DNA from: Thiemannella venezuelensis
GTDB taxonomy: Bacteria > Actinomycetota > Actinomycetes > Streptosporangiales > Streptosporangiaceae
Length of the DNA stretch: 64,000 nt
Direction: 5' to 3'
NCBI RefSeq assembly: GCF_014203605.1
Contig: NZ_JACHJJ010000013.1
Coordinates: 1 to 64,000, forward strand
Positions 8,564-15,914 of this stretch are shown here, piece by piece. The translations under genes were made by a program, and so were the position numbers. The notes under the pieces are model-generated. The model was not told where the DNA came from. It was given only the letters and a program-made list of their open reading frames with translations, and searched no databases. Position 1 is the stretch's first letter. Every line of letters begins with the position of its first letter.

Positions 8564-9267
8564 TGTTCCGAGGCGACCACCCCGAACTGGGCCGGGCACT
8601 GGGCCGGGCCGTGGAACTGGCCCGCGGTCTCGGCCATCCCCGCACGGGCAGCGAGCACCTGCTGCTCTCCCTCGCCGCGGGCGGCGCCGTCGCCGCCGCC
8701 CTGGCCGAGCACGGGGCGGCGGAGGCCGCGCTCCGGGAGGCCGTCCGCCGGTCGGCGCCCGCCGGGGCAGGCGCGGCCGCCGACCGGGACACCCTGGCCG
8801 CGCTCGGTGTCGACCTCGACCGCCTGCTCGGCGCTTCGGGAGCGAGGGCGCTGGACCGCCCGCCCTCACGTGAGCCGCTGCTCCCGCTGGGCGCGGCCGG
8901 GGCACGTCGCCGGTGCGCCCGGATGAGCCCGCCGCTCGGCCTCGACGCCCAGGCGGCCTACGAGGCGTCGCTGCGGCTGGCGCTCGCCCGCCGCGAGCGC
9001 GAGCACAGGACCGAGCACCTCGCCCTCGCGCTCATCGCGCTCGATCCCGGCGCGGCATGGGCGCTCTCCGCCACCGGCGCCGACAGGCGGGCGATCCTGG
9101 CCGACCTGGCCGCCGCGTTCCCGCCGCCGCGGCGCAACCCCCTCCTGCGCGCCGAGCGGCGGCTCGCCCGGCGGATCCGCCACCGCGACATCGTGCGGCG
9201 CTACCAGCGCACCACAGGACGCACCGCGACGTCGGGCCCCGCCCTCGCCGCGCTCATCGGCGCCTGA
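8563..9267 (+). CDS. Clp N-terminal-domain protein (two Clp-N repeats, no ATPase)
   Basis: The protein has 234 residues. Two copies of the Clp repeat (ClpA/ClpC N-domain) are visible. One is near residues 8-65 (LGRALGRAVELARGLGHPRTGSEHLLLSL, quoted in parts). The second is near 128-188 (AYEASLRLALARREREHRTEHLALALI, quoted in parts). The basic C-terminal tail is rich in Arg. There is no AAA+ domain, so it is not a chaperone ATPase. Stand-alone Clp-N proteins can act as adaptors or substrate sensors for Clp complexes. It is coupled to the small HTH protein, suggesting a module in which Clp-linked proteolysis controls the repressor, or the reverse. That model is inferred. Confidence 0.7.
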   Translation: MFRGDHPELGRALGRAVELARGLGHPRTGSEHLLLSLAAGGAVAAALAEHGAAEAALREAVRRSAPAGAGAAADRDTLAALGVDLDRLLGASGARALDRPPSREPLLPLGAAGARRRCARMSPPLGLDAQAAYEASLRLALARREREHRTEHLALALIALDPGAAWALSATGADRRAILADLAAAFPPPRRNPLLRAERRLARRIRHRDIVRRYQRTTGRTATSGPALAALIGA

Positions 9268-9364
9268 CGCACCCGCTCCCCCGCCGCCTCGGCGACGGCG
9301 CGGGGTCCCGCGGGGACGCGGCGGCGCCGGGCGCCGTCTGCGGCGGCCCCGCGCCGCCGGGCCT

Positions 9365-10069
9365 TCACGACGCGGGGTGCGCGGCGGCCGAAGGCGTGCG
9401 TACACCGCGGATGATCAGGTACAGCATGAGGCCGAACTCGGCGGCGGAGGTCGGCAGCGAGACGACGACCCGCACCGGATCGGGCGCGTCGGGCAGCGCG
9501 AACGCGATCAGCGGGTCGGCGATCCAGGTCAGGCAGCCGATGACGAGCAGCACGCCGAGCCAGTCGGGGAACATGCTCGACCGGTAGGCGACGTACCCCA
9601 TGGGCAGCAGCCACAGGCCGAACAGGACGCCGCCGAGGACGTAGCCGTGGTGGTGCAGGTCGAGCATCAGCAGAGCGAGCGAGTCGCGGCCCGCCGCGCC
9701 GGCTCCTGAAGCGTAGACGGGGTCCGTGGCGACGACCAGCGCCCCCGCGTGGAAGGTGAGCAGCGCCAGGATGCCGCCGGCCCCGGCGATCACCAGCGTC
9801 AGCAGCGCCGTGGCCGCGCGGGGATGGGCCGGGTGCAGCAGGCGGTGGAGGGCGAGCCCGAGCGCGATGAAGGTCGTCGCCATGAGGATGTCGGCGGCCA
9901 GACCCAGGCGGAACAGGGTCTCCCGGTCGGCGATGTTGGCGGCGGTGGCGGCGGCGTCGCCGGGGACGTATACGGGGCCTCTGCTGTAGAACTGCGCCCA
10001 GACGCCGAGGACGACGAGCGTCAGATAGAGCAGTCCCGAGATTCTGGCGATCGTTCTGGGGTGGGTCAC
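9365..10069 (-). CDS. DUF4386-family integral membrane protein
   Basis: The protein has 234 residues from a GTG at 10069 that sits behind AGGAGG. Upstream codons in frame are not needed. It starts VTHPRTIARISGLLYLTLVV and has about six hydrophobic segments with the DUF4386 features ARxxGLLYL, a glycine/proline-rich loop after the first helix, and a late WIADPLIAF segment. The family's function is unknown. It is divergent from a NarL-type two-component system with a 159-bp gap that carries two overlapping inverted repeats. It is therefore a candidate target of that system, as often seen when a membrane gene sits back-to-back with its regulator. It converges on the Clp-N gene. Confidence 0.75.
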   Translation of the reverse strand: MTHPRTIARISGLLYLTLVVLGVWAQFYSRGPVYVPGDAAATAANIADRETLFRLGLAADILMATTFIALGLALHRLLHPAHPRAATALLTLVIAGAGGILALLTFHAGALVVATDPVYASGAGAAGRDSLALLMLDLHHHGYVLGGVLFGLWLLPMGYVAYRSSMFPDWLGVLLVIGCLTWIADPLIAFALPDAPDPVRVVVSLPTSAAEFGLMLYLIIRGVRTPSAAAHPAS

Positions 10070-10144
10070 GGATCCTCCTGCGGTGTCCCGAAAGCCGGTG
10101 ACGACCACCCTGCGGGACCCGGCCGGCGGATACATCGGTAGATG

Positions 10145-10198
10145 GTCTCCTGCGCCTCCCCCCACGGGTGGAGGCGCAGGAGACGGTGGGGGGAGGCG
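10145..10198. promoter_or_regulatory. Two mutually exclusive hairpins in the leader of the two-component operon
   Basis: GTCTCCTGCGCCTCC (10145-10159) pairs perfectly with 10170-10184. CGCCTCCCCCCAC (10153-10165) pairs perfectly with 10186-10198. The left arms share 10153-10159, so only one stem can form at a time. The element ends 30 bp before the sensor-kinase ATG. It could act as an attenuator-like RNA switch, or as overlapping protein sites serving both divergent genes. Confidence 0.5.
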
Positions 10199-10228
10199 GG
10201 GGCGTGAACGGCTGCGTAGTCTTTGCTC

Positions 10229-11473
10229 ATGCCTGAGGCCGAGACCACGTCAGCGCCGCCGCGGCCGGTCGCGGCGGCGTCACGGCAGGGGTTCCCGCTG
10301 CTGCGTGCCTGGTCACGGGTATGGCGCTATGCCGCGGCCGGGGCGGCCGGGGCCGTGGCGTGGACGGCGACCGCCGCCGAGCAGGTGGCAGGTGGGCTGA
10401 CGGAGGCGCAGGAGGACGCCGTCGGCGCCATACTCGTCGTCGACTTCCTGGTCGGCATGGCCGCGCTCGGGCTCCTGCCCCTGCGGCGCCGCCGCCCGCC
10501 GGTCGCCGCCTGCCTGACGGCCGCGCTCTGCGCGGTGTCGGTCACCGGCATCGGCCCGGCGGCCGTGGCCATCGTGTCCATGGCCACGTGGCGGCGGCGC
10601 GCCTGGACGGTGGCGGCCGGGGTCGTGTTCGTGGCCGCCAGGGCCGTGTGCGAGGGCCGGTACCAGTCGCTTCTCCCGCCTCTGGAGCAGGGGCCGTCCA
10701 GGGCCGTGGTCGGCGCCCTGCTCGACGCGGGGTTCTTCGCCGCCGCCGTGCTCACCGGCCACCACGTCGCGACACGCCGCGAGCTGATCGCCTCGCTGCA
10801 CGACCGGGCGCGCACCGCCGACCGCGAACAGGCCCTGGCCGCGCGGGTGGCGCGCGACGCCGAGCGCAACCGCATAGCCAGGGACATGCACGACGTCATG
10901 GCGCACCGGCTCTCCCTGGTGGCCCTGCACGCCGGGGCGCTCGCCCACCGCGGCGACCTCGACCGGGAGCGGGCGGCGTCGACCGCCCGCACGATCCAGA
11001 CGAACGCCCAGCTCGCGCTCACCGAGCTCCGGCAGGTGCTCGGGCTCCTGAGAGCCGACCACGACGGACCGCAGCCGACCCTCGCCGAGCTGCCCGCGCT
11101 GCTCGCCGACGCGCGGGAGGCCGGTGCGACCGTACGGCTCGACACCTCCGGTGTGCGGGACGAGGATCTGCGGGCACTGCCCGAGACGCTCTCCTGCACC
11201 GCGCTGCGCATCGTGCAGGAGGCCCTGACCAACGCGCGCAAACACGCCCCCGCCGAGCCGGTCACCGTACGGCTCGCGGGCCGGCGGGGAACCCGCCTCG
11301 AACTGGAGGTCCGCAACCGGATCGGCGTCGCGCCCGGCACGGCCCCGCCGTCCGCCGGACTCGGCCTCACCGGCCTGGCGGAGCGGGTCCGCCTGGCGGG
11401 CGGCGAGCTCGAGTACGGCGAGCGGTCCGACGGGTCGTTCGCCGTACTCGCGAGGCTGCCGTGGCCGGCGTGA
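10229..11473 (+). CDS. NarL-type (HisKA_3) sensor histidine kinase
   Basis: The protein has 414 residues from the ATG at 10229. The N-terminal half has about five membrane segments without a large extracytoplasmic domain. Then comes a coiled region and the HisKA_3 phospho-acceptor motif RDMHDVMAHRLSLV with His221. The HATPase_c domain follows (RIVQEALTNARKHA, the N box, and GLGLTGLAERVRLAGG, the G box). It autophosphorylates and passes phosphate to the response regulator encoded next, whose GTG overlaps its stop codon. The signal is unknown; the intramembrane type of input domain suggests envelope sensing. Confidence 0.88.
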   Translation: MPEAETTSAPPRPVAAASRQGFPLLRAWSRVWRYAAAGAAGAVAWTATAAEQVAGGLTEAQEDAVGAILVVDFLVGMAALGLLPLRRRRPPVAACLTAALCAVSVTGIGPAAVAIVSMATWRRRAWTVAAGVVFVAARAVCEGRYQSLLPPLEQGPSRAVVGALLDAGFFAAAVLTGHHVATRRELIASLHDRARTADREQALAARVARDAERNRIARDMHDVMAHRLSLVALHAGALAHRGDLDRERAASTARTIQTNAQLALTELRQVLGLLRADHDGPQPTLAELPALLADAREAGATVRLDTSGVRDEDLRALPETLSCTALRIVQEALTNARKHAPAEPVTVRLAGRRGTRLELEVRNRIGVAPGTAPPSAGLGLTGLAERVRLAGGELEYGERSDGSFAVLARLPWPA

Positions 11474-12138
11474 CGGGGGTGCGGGTGGTCGTCGCCGACG
11501 ACGACCCCCTGGTGCGGGCCGGGCTGCGGATGATCCTCGACGACGCGCCCGGCGTCGAGGTGGTGGCCGAGGCCTCGGACGGCCGGCAGGCACTCGACGC
11601 CGTCGCACGCGAACGGCCCGACGTCGTCCTGATGGACGTCCGGATGCCGCACATGGACGGCCTCACCGCCACCCGCAGGCTCCGTGAGCGCTCGGCCGCG
11701 GTGAAGATCATCGTTCTGACCACCTTCGACGCCGACGAAACGATCTTCAGGGCGCTCCGGGACGGAGCCGCGGGATTCCTGTTCAAGGACACCTCTCCGG
11801 AGGACCTCATCCGGGCCGTGCACCGTGCCGCCCTCGGCGAGCCCGTGCTCTCCCCCGGCGTCACGAACCGCCTCATCGCGGCCGTCACCAGGCCGGCGGA
11901 CGACTCGCGGCGGCTGACGGCACGCGCGCTGCTCGGCCGGCTGACCGACCGTGAGCGCGATGTCGCCGTCGCCGTGAGCGAGGGGCTCACGAACAGCGAG
12001 ATCGCCGGCTCGCTCCACATGGGCGTCGCGACGGTCAAAACGCACATCGGGAACGTGTTCGCCAAACTCGAGGTCACCAACCGCGTCCAGGTCGCCCGCT
12101 ACGTCCACGACGCCGGCCTCGGCGCTCCGCCCGCCTGA
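11470..12138 (+). CDS. NarL/FixJ-family response regulator
   Basis: The protein has 222 residues. The GTG at 11470 overlaps the kinase stop by four bases (GTGA); a GTG at 11461 is an alternative. The receiver domain has the acidic pair in VVVADDDPLVRAGL, phospho-acceptor Asp56 in VVLMDVRMPHMDG, and the conserved Thr and Lys (LTTFDADE, FLFKDTSPEDL). The C-terminal LuxR-type helix-turn-helix is LTDRERDVAVAVSEG, then NSEIAGSLHMGVATVKTHIG. It is the partner of the preceding kinase. Likely targets are its own promoter region and the divergent DUF4386 gene; this is inferred from arrangement. Confidence 0.9.
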   Translation: MTGVRVVVADDDPLVRAGLRMILDDAPGVEVVAEASDGRQALDAVARERPDVVLMDVRMPHMDGLTATRRLRERSAAVKIIVLTTFDADETIFRALRDGAAGFLFKDTSPEDLIRAVHRAALGEPVLSPGVTNRLIAAVTRPADDSRRLTARALLGRLTDRERDVAVAVSEGLTNSEIAGSLHMGVATVKTHIGNVFAKLEVTNRVQVARYVHDAGLGAPPA

Positions 12139-12332
12139 CCCCCGCCCGGGGCGGCGCTCGCGGAAGCCGTCCGGGGAGTACGGGTCCGCCGACGCCCCGG
12201 CTCCCCCGGGCAGCCGGTCGCCACAGGGCCGGTTCCGGAAGGAGACTGGAGAATCTCGGATCCTCCTGTAACAATCCCCTCGAACCATCACTCTTGTATG
12301 ACGAACCCACCCGAACGAAACGGAAAAGCCCG

Positions 12333-12587
12333 ATGAGCGACTTCGACGTCACCACCACCGACTACTACGACACCGACGGCGACGGCAGCACCGACGTGCA
12401 GCTCATCGACACCGACGGCGACTACGTGGCCGACGAGGAGCGCTACGACACCGACGGCGACGGCGTGACCGACGTGGTCTACCTCGACCACGACGGCGAC
12501 GGCTACACCGACGAGGTCCGCGTCGACCTCAACGGCGACGGCGTCTCCGACTACACCGAGTACACCGGTCCCTTCCCCACCGCCTGA
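12333..12587 (+). CDS. Small acidic protein of calcium-binding-type DxDGDG repeats
   Basis: The protein has 84 residues from the ATG at 12333, starting MSDFDVTTTDYYDTDGDGST. It consists of about five tandem units of the form (D/N)xDGD(G/Y)xx(D/E) separated by 11-13 residues (DTDGDG, DTDGDY, DTDGDG, DHDGDG, DLNGDG). These match the loop of dockerin, EF-hand and thrombospondin type-3 calcium sites. There is no signal peptide or membrane segment, so it should be cytoplasmic or exported by an unknown route. It stands alone between the response regulator and the DinB-like gene, with a hairpin downstream. A calcium buffer or a spore/envelope structural role is possible; none is demonstrated. Confidence 0.65.
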   Translation: MSDFDVTTTDYYDTDGDGSTDVQLIDTDGDYVADEERYDTDGDGVTDVVYLDHDGDGYTDEVRVDLNGDGVSDYTEYTGPFPTA

Positions 12588-12641
12588 CCCCCGGCGGCCC
12601 TCCGCCGCCGCACCGCCGATCGCACCGCCTCCGCCGCCGGG

Positions 12642-12668
12642 CCGGAGCCCCCGTGGGACGGGCTCCGG
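12642..12668 (+). terminator. Hairpin after the calcium-repeat gene
   Basis: CCGGAGCCC (12642-12650) pairs with GGGCTCCGG (12660-12668) over a 9-base loop, 55 bp past the stop. It is followed by a 12-bp unit containing GTGCGCGGCCG repeated about three times (about 12698-12726), immediately upstream of the DinB-like gene's promoter region. Confidence 0.5.
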
Positions 12669-12795
12669 TCCGGGCCGCGACGGGACACGGGCGGCCGGTG
12701 CGCGGCCGGTGCGCGGCCGGTGCGCGGGTCAAGGATCCGTCCGCGGCGCAGAATGCGGACCCGTGCTGTCCGCTATCGCGTCTACGGTCGGAGAC

Positions 12796-13392
12796 ATGGA
12801 CCTGAACTGGAACTCCCTGCTCACGGAGCAGCTGGACTGGCACTGGGAGCACCACCTGCGACCGCGCCTGGACGGCCTGACCGACGAAGAGTACTTCTGG
12901 GAACCGGTGGACGGCTGCTGGAGCGTGCGCCCGCGCGGCGCGAGCAGCGCCCCGGTCGCCGCCGGGAGCGGTGACTTCGTCATCGAGTTCGCGCTCCCCG
13001 AACCGGACCCGGCGCCGGTGACCACGATCGCCTGGCGGCTCGGGCACCTCGTCGTCGGCGTCCTGGGCGCGCGCGCCGCGGCGCACTTCGGCGCGCCCGC
13101 CGTGGACTACCAGGGGTTCGCCTACGCCGGGACCGCCGCGGAGGCCCTGCGCCAGCTCGACGGGACGTACGCGGCCTGGCGGGACGGGGCGCGCGCGCTC
13201 GGCGCCGAGGGACTCGCCCGGCCCTGCGGTCCCGCGGAGGGCCCGTACGCCGAGGAGCCCCTGGCCGCCCTCGTGCTGCACATCAACCGCGAGGTGCTCC
13301 ACCACGGCGCCGAGATCCTGCTCCTGCGCGACCTGTACCGCAACCGCCGCAGCCTGCGGCCGTCCCCGGCCTTCGACGAGGCCTCCCCCTGA
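12796..13392 (+). CDS. DinB-like four-helix-bundle protein
   Basis: The protein has 198 residues from the ATG at 12796, behind GGAGA. It starts MDLNWNSLLTEQLDWHWEHH and contains LDGLTDEEYFWEPVDGCWSVRP and a His in the region TTIAWRLGHL. A second His motif, INREVLHHGAEILLLRDLYR, lies near the C-terminus. These are the expected positions of the metal-binding histidines of the DinB/YfiT-like superfamily (DUF664 type). Members include mycothiol- or bacillithiol-dependent enzymes. Mycothiol use is likely for an actinobacterium, but the reaction is unknown. It converges on the serine hydrolase gene. Confidence 0.75.
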   Translation: MDLNWNSLLTEQLDWHWEHHLRPRLDGLTDEEYFWEPVDGCWSVRPRGASSAPVAAGSGDFVIEFALPEPDPAPVTTIAWRLGHLVVGVLGARAAAHFGAPAVDYQGFAYAGTAAEALRQLDGTYAAWRDGARALGAEGLARPCGPAEGPYAEEPLAALVLHINREVLHHGAEILLLRDLYRNRRSLRPSPAFDEASP

Positions 13393-13449
13393 CGTCTCCG
13401 GCGGAGCTCCCGCAGGGCGCGGAGTCGCGGAATCCGGGACGCGCCGAGG

Positions 13450-14445
13450 TCAGGGGGCCAGTGCGGGCACAACGACCTCTTCCAGCACGGCCCTGGGCGT
13501 CCCGTCCTGGTCGGGCCTGTTGTAGCCGCCCGCGGTGACGGCCACGACGAGGCCGAGGTCGGGCCGGAGGAAGAGCCTCTGCCCGCCGTTGCCCGTGGCC
13601 GCGGCGCGGCCGTCCGGGCCGGCGTACCACAGGTAGCCGTAGAAGGAGTCCTTCCCGGTCGGCACGTGCGGCCGGAGCATCTCCTCGATCCAGGCCGCCG
13701 GGACCACCCGGCGGTCCAGTACGGCCTGGCCGGTCGCGGCGAGGTCGCGCGGGGTCAGCCGCAGCCCGGAGGCGGCCAGGGCCGCCCCGTCGTCGCCCGT
13801 CGCCCACGCGAAGGACGTGATGCCGAGCGGCTCGAAGAGGGCGGCGCGCGCGAACTCCTCCAGCGGGCGCCCGGTTCCCCGGGCGATGAGCCCGCCGACC
13901 AGCGCCGCGGCACCCCCGTTGTAGTTCCACCGGGTGCCCGGCTCCTCGACGATGGGCCGGTCCAGTACGAACCGGTGGCGGTCCTCCGCCATCTCCATGG
14001 CGATCTCGCTGTTCTCCGGGCCGGTGTACGGCGCGCTCTCGTCCCACTCCAGACCGAGCGTCATCGTGAGCGCGTGCTCCACGGTCAGCCGGGTCCGCCG
14101 GGGGTCGGCGGCCAGGTCGGCGTACTCGGGGAAGTGCCGCAGGATCGGCTCGCCGGGATCGGGCACCAGCCCGCCGCCGAGCGCGATGCCGTACAGCAGG
14201 CCGACGACGCTCTTGGTGATCGAACGGACGTCGTGCAGCGTCTCCGGGCCGAAGTCCACCGTGCCGAGCGGCACGTTCAGGGCGAAGTCGGGGCCGCTGC
14301 CGTAGTGCTCCAGGACCAGGTCACCGTGGCGGGCCACCACGACGCCGTGCAGGCCGGGGGCCCTCCCCTCCCGGATGAGGGCGTCGAGCCGGTCGGCCAG
14401 GTCGGGGGCGAATCCCGCCTTCTCGGGAGCGGTCTGCTGCCACAT
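13450..14445 (-). CDS. Serine hydrolase of the class C beta-lactamase-like family
   Basis: The protein has 331 residues, starting MWQQTAPEKAGFAPDLADRL. The active-site SxxK motif is S75-I-T-K78 (VRSITKSVVGLLYG). The second motif position is held by Tyr175 (WNYNGGAAALVGG), and a glycine-rich GNGGQ replaces the third-box KTG. It has no signal peptide, so it is likely a cytoplasmic esterase, peptidase or amidohydrolase of the penicillin-binding-protein-like superfamily rather than a secreted beta-lactamase. Upstream is a 17-bp direct repeat (14474-14518) that may be an operator. Confidence 0.8.
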   Translation of the reverse strand: MWQQTAPEKAGFAPDLADRLDALIREGRAPGLHGVVVARHGDLVLEHYGSGPDFALNVPLGTVDFGPETLHDVRSITKSVVGLLYGIALGGGLVPDPGEPILRHFPEYADLAADPRRTRLTVEHALTMTLGLEWDESAPYTGPENSEIAMEMAEDRHRFVLDRPIVEEPGTRWNYNGGAAALVGGLIARGTGRPLEEFARAALFEPLGITSFAWATGDDGAALAASGLRLTPRDLAATGQAVLDRRVVPAAWIEEMLRPHVPTGKDSFYGYLWYAGPDGRAAATGNGGQRLFLRPDLGLVVAVTAGGYNRPDQDGTPRAVLEEVVVPALAP

Positions 14446-14473
14446 GCGTTTCCTCCGGGTCCGTGAATGTCTC

Positions 14474-14518
14474 GGTGACAGAGCCTTTCAGGTGGCTTTC
14501 AGGTGACAGAGCCTTTCA
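14474..14518. repeat. 17-bp direct repeat upstream of the serine hydrolase gene
   Basis: GGTGACAGAGCCTTTCA occurs at 14474-14490 and again at 14502-14518, 28 bp apart start to start, in the promoter region of the minus-strand serine hydrolase gene. Additional TTTCAGGTG text lies between the copies. Direct repeats at this spacing could be an activator site; no regulator is obvious. Confidence 0.55.
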
Positions 14519-14675
14519 TTCACTTTCCATGGCATCCACCACGATTTCGGCACGCCGGCCGTATCGGCGTATCACCGCGGAAACTTTCCGTCCCGGCCCG
14601 TCGTCATAGGGTAAAGAGCAGATAAAGAGCCACATCTCCACGGGGGTCGGAGCGCACGGGGAGGTACGGGGATCG

Positions 14676-15914
14676 TTGACGGGGAGCCCGGGGGCGGCGG
14701 GGCCGCCGATGAGCGCCGAGGGGGTCGAGCACGCCCTCCGCGCCCGCCGTGAGGAGCGGGACCGCATCTCCGACGACGTCCTGGACCTGGAGGCGCACAC
14801 CGTCTTCCGCCTGCTGGCGAGTTCGCCGCTGCGCGGGGAGACCGCGCGGCGCTGGGAGCTGGTCCGGGCGCGGACGGCCCTGCTCTGGGCTCTGCTGGAC
14901 GCCTACCGCGCCACGTTCGCCCGGGCCGAGGAGGTCCGGGGCCTGCGGCGGCGGCCGGGGCCCGCCGAGCTCGCCGAGCTGACCGGGCTGCTCACCGAGG
15001 CCTCCGTACGGCTGGTGCCCGAGGCCGGTCCGGTGGAGCGGCGGTCGCTGCTCGGGACCGGGGAGCAGCGGTTCACCCTGGACGAGGCGGTGGCCGCCAT
15101 GGAGCTGGCCTTCCGCGACGTCACCGGCACGATCGCGGACGTCGACGCGGTCTGGAACACGGTGCTGCCCCGGCTCGACGCCGCCGCGGCCGCGGTCGGC
15201 GCCGCCCGGGAGCTGCTGCGCGGGCTCGGCGAGGACGGCGGCGGTCACGAGGGGGGCGGCGACGGCGGGCCGGCGGCGTGCGAGCGGGAGATCGAGCGGA
15301 TCCGCGAGGAACTCCGCCACGACCCGCTCGGCGGCGGCCGCGACGTGGACCGGGACGTGGACCGGATCGCCGCCGAGGCCGGCCGCCTGTACGACAGGGC
15401 GCGGGAGGCCGCGGCGCTGCGGCGGGTGTACGGCGAGCGGCGCGCGGCCGTCGGACAGCGGATCAGCCGGGTCGCGGCGGCCGAGGAGGAGTCCCGGCGG
15501 GTCCGCGAGGCCGTCCTGGTGAAGATCGCCTCTCCGGCGCTGCCCGATCTCGGCGAGAGCGCCCCGCTCCTTCGCGAGCGCCTGGCCGTACTGGATGCTC
15601 TGGGCACGGACGGCCGGTGGCCGGAGCGCGCGGAGCTCCTCGCCGGACTGGAGCGCGCCGCCGACGAGGCGCTGCGCCGGGCGGAGCGGGCCACGGCGGT
15701 CCTGCGCGAGCTCATCGCCCGCCGCGACGAGCTCAGGGGCCGGCTGGAGGCCTTCCGGGCGAAGGCCGTACGGCTGGGCCTCGCCGAGCACGCCGAGCCC
15801 GCCCGGCTGTACCGGCACGCACACGACCTGCTCTGGACGGCCCCGTGCGACCTGCGCAGGGCGACGGTGGCCGTCACCGGATACCAACGCGCCACCGAGG
15901 GAGCCGCCCGATGA
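14676..15914 (+). CDS. Helical/coiled-coil protein opening the PknG cluster
   Basis: The protein has 412 residues if translation starts at the TTG at 14676, which has GGGGAGG about 14 bases upstream. An ATG at 14709 (MSAEGVEHALRARREERD) is the alternative. The protein is almost entirely alpha-helical, rich in Arg, Glu, Ala and Leu, with coiled-coil-like stretches. It has no signal peptide, membrane segment or known catalytic motif. I do not recognise a family. Its stop overlaps the pknG ATG (ATGA), so it is the first gene of the signalling operon. A scaffold, or a partner of the kinase or FHA protein, is a reasonable inference. Confidence 0.6.
   Translation: MTGSPGAAGPPMSAEGVEHALRARREERDRISDDVLDLEAHTVFRLLASSPLRGETARRWELVRARTALLWALLDAYRATFARAEEVRGLRRRPGPAELAELTGLLTEASVRLVPEAGPVERRSLLGTGEQRFTLDEAVAAMELAFRDVTGTIADVDAVWNTVLPRLDAAAAAVGAARELLRGLGEDGGGHEGGGDGGPAACEREIERIREELRHDPLGGGRDVDRDVDRIAAEAGRLYDRAREAAALRRVYGERRAAVGQRISRVAAAEEESRRVREAVLVKIASPALPDLGESAPLLRERLAVLDALGTDGRWPERAELLAGLERAADEALRRAERATAVLRELIARRDELRGRLEAFRAKAVRLGLAEHAEPARLYRHAHDLLWTAPCDLRRATVAVTGYQRATEGAAR

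Noticed and set aside
8563-9267. ClpC/ClpB ATPase fragment
   Set aside because: The frame is complete with its own start and stop and shows two N-domains. There is no sign of a lost AAA+ part downstream.
13450-14445. True beta-lactamase (resistance gene)
   Set aside because: There is no signal peptide and no KTG box. It fits the wider serine hydrolase/esterase group.
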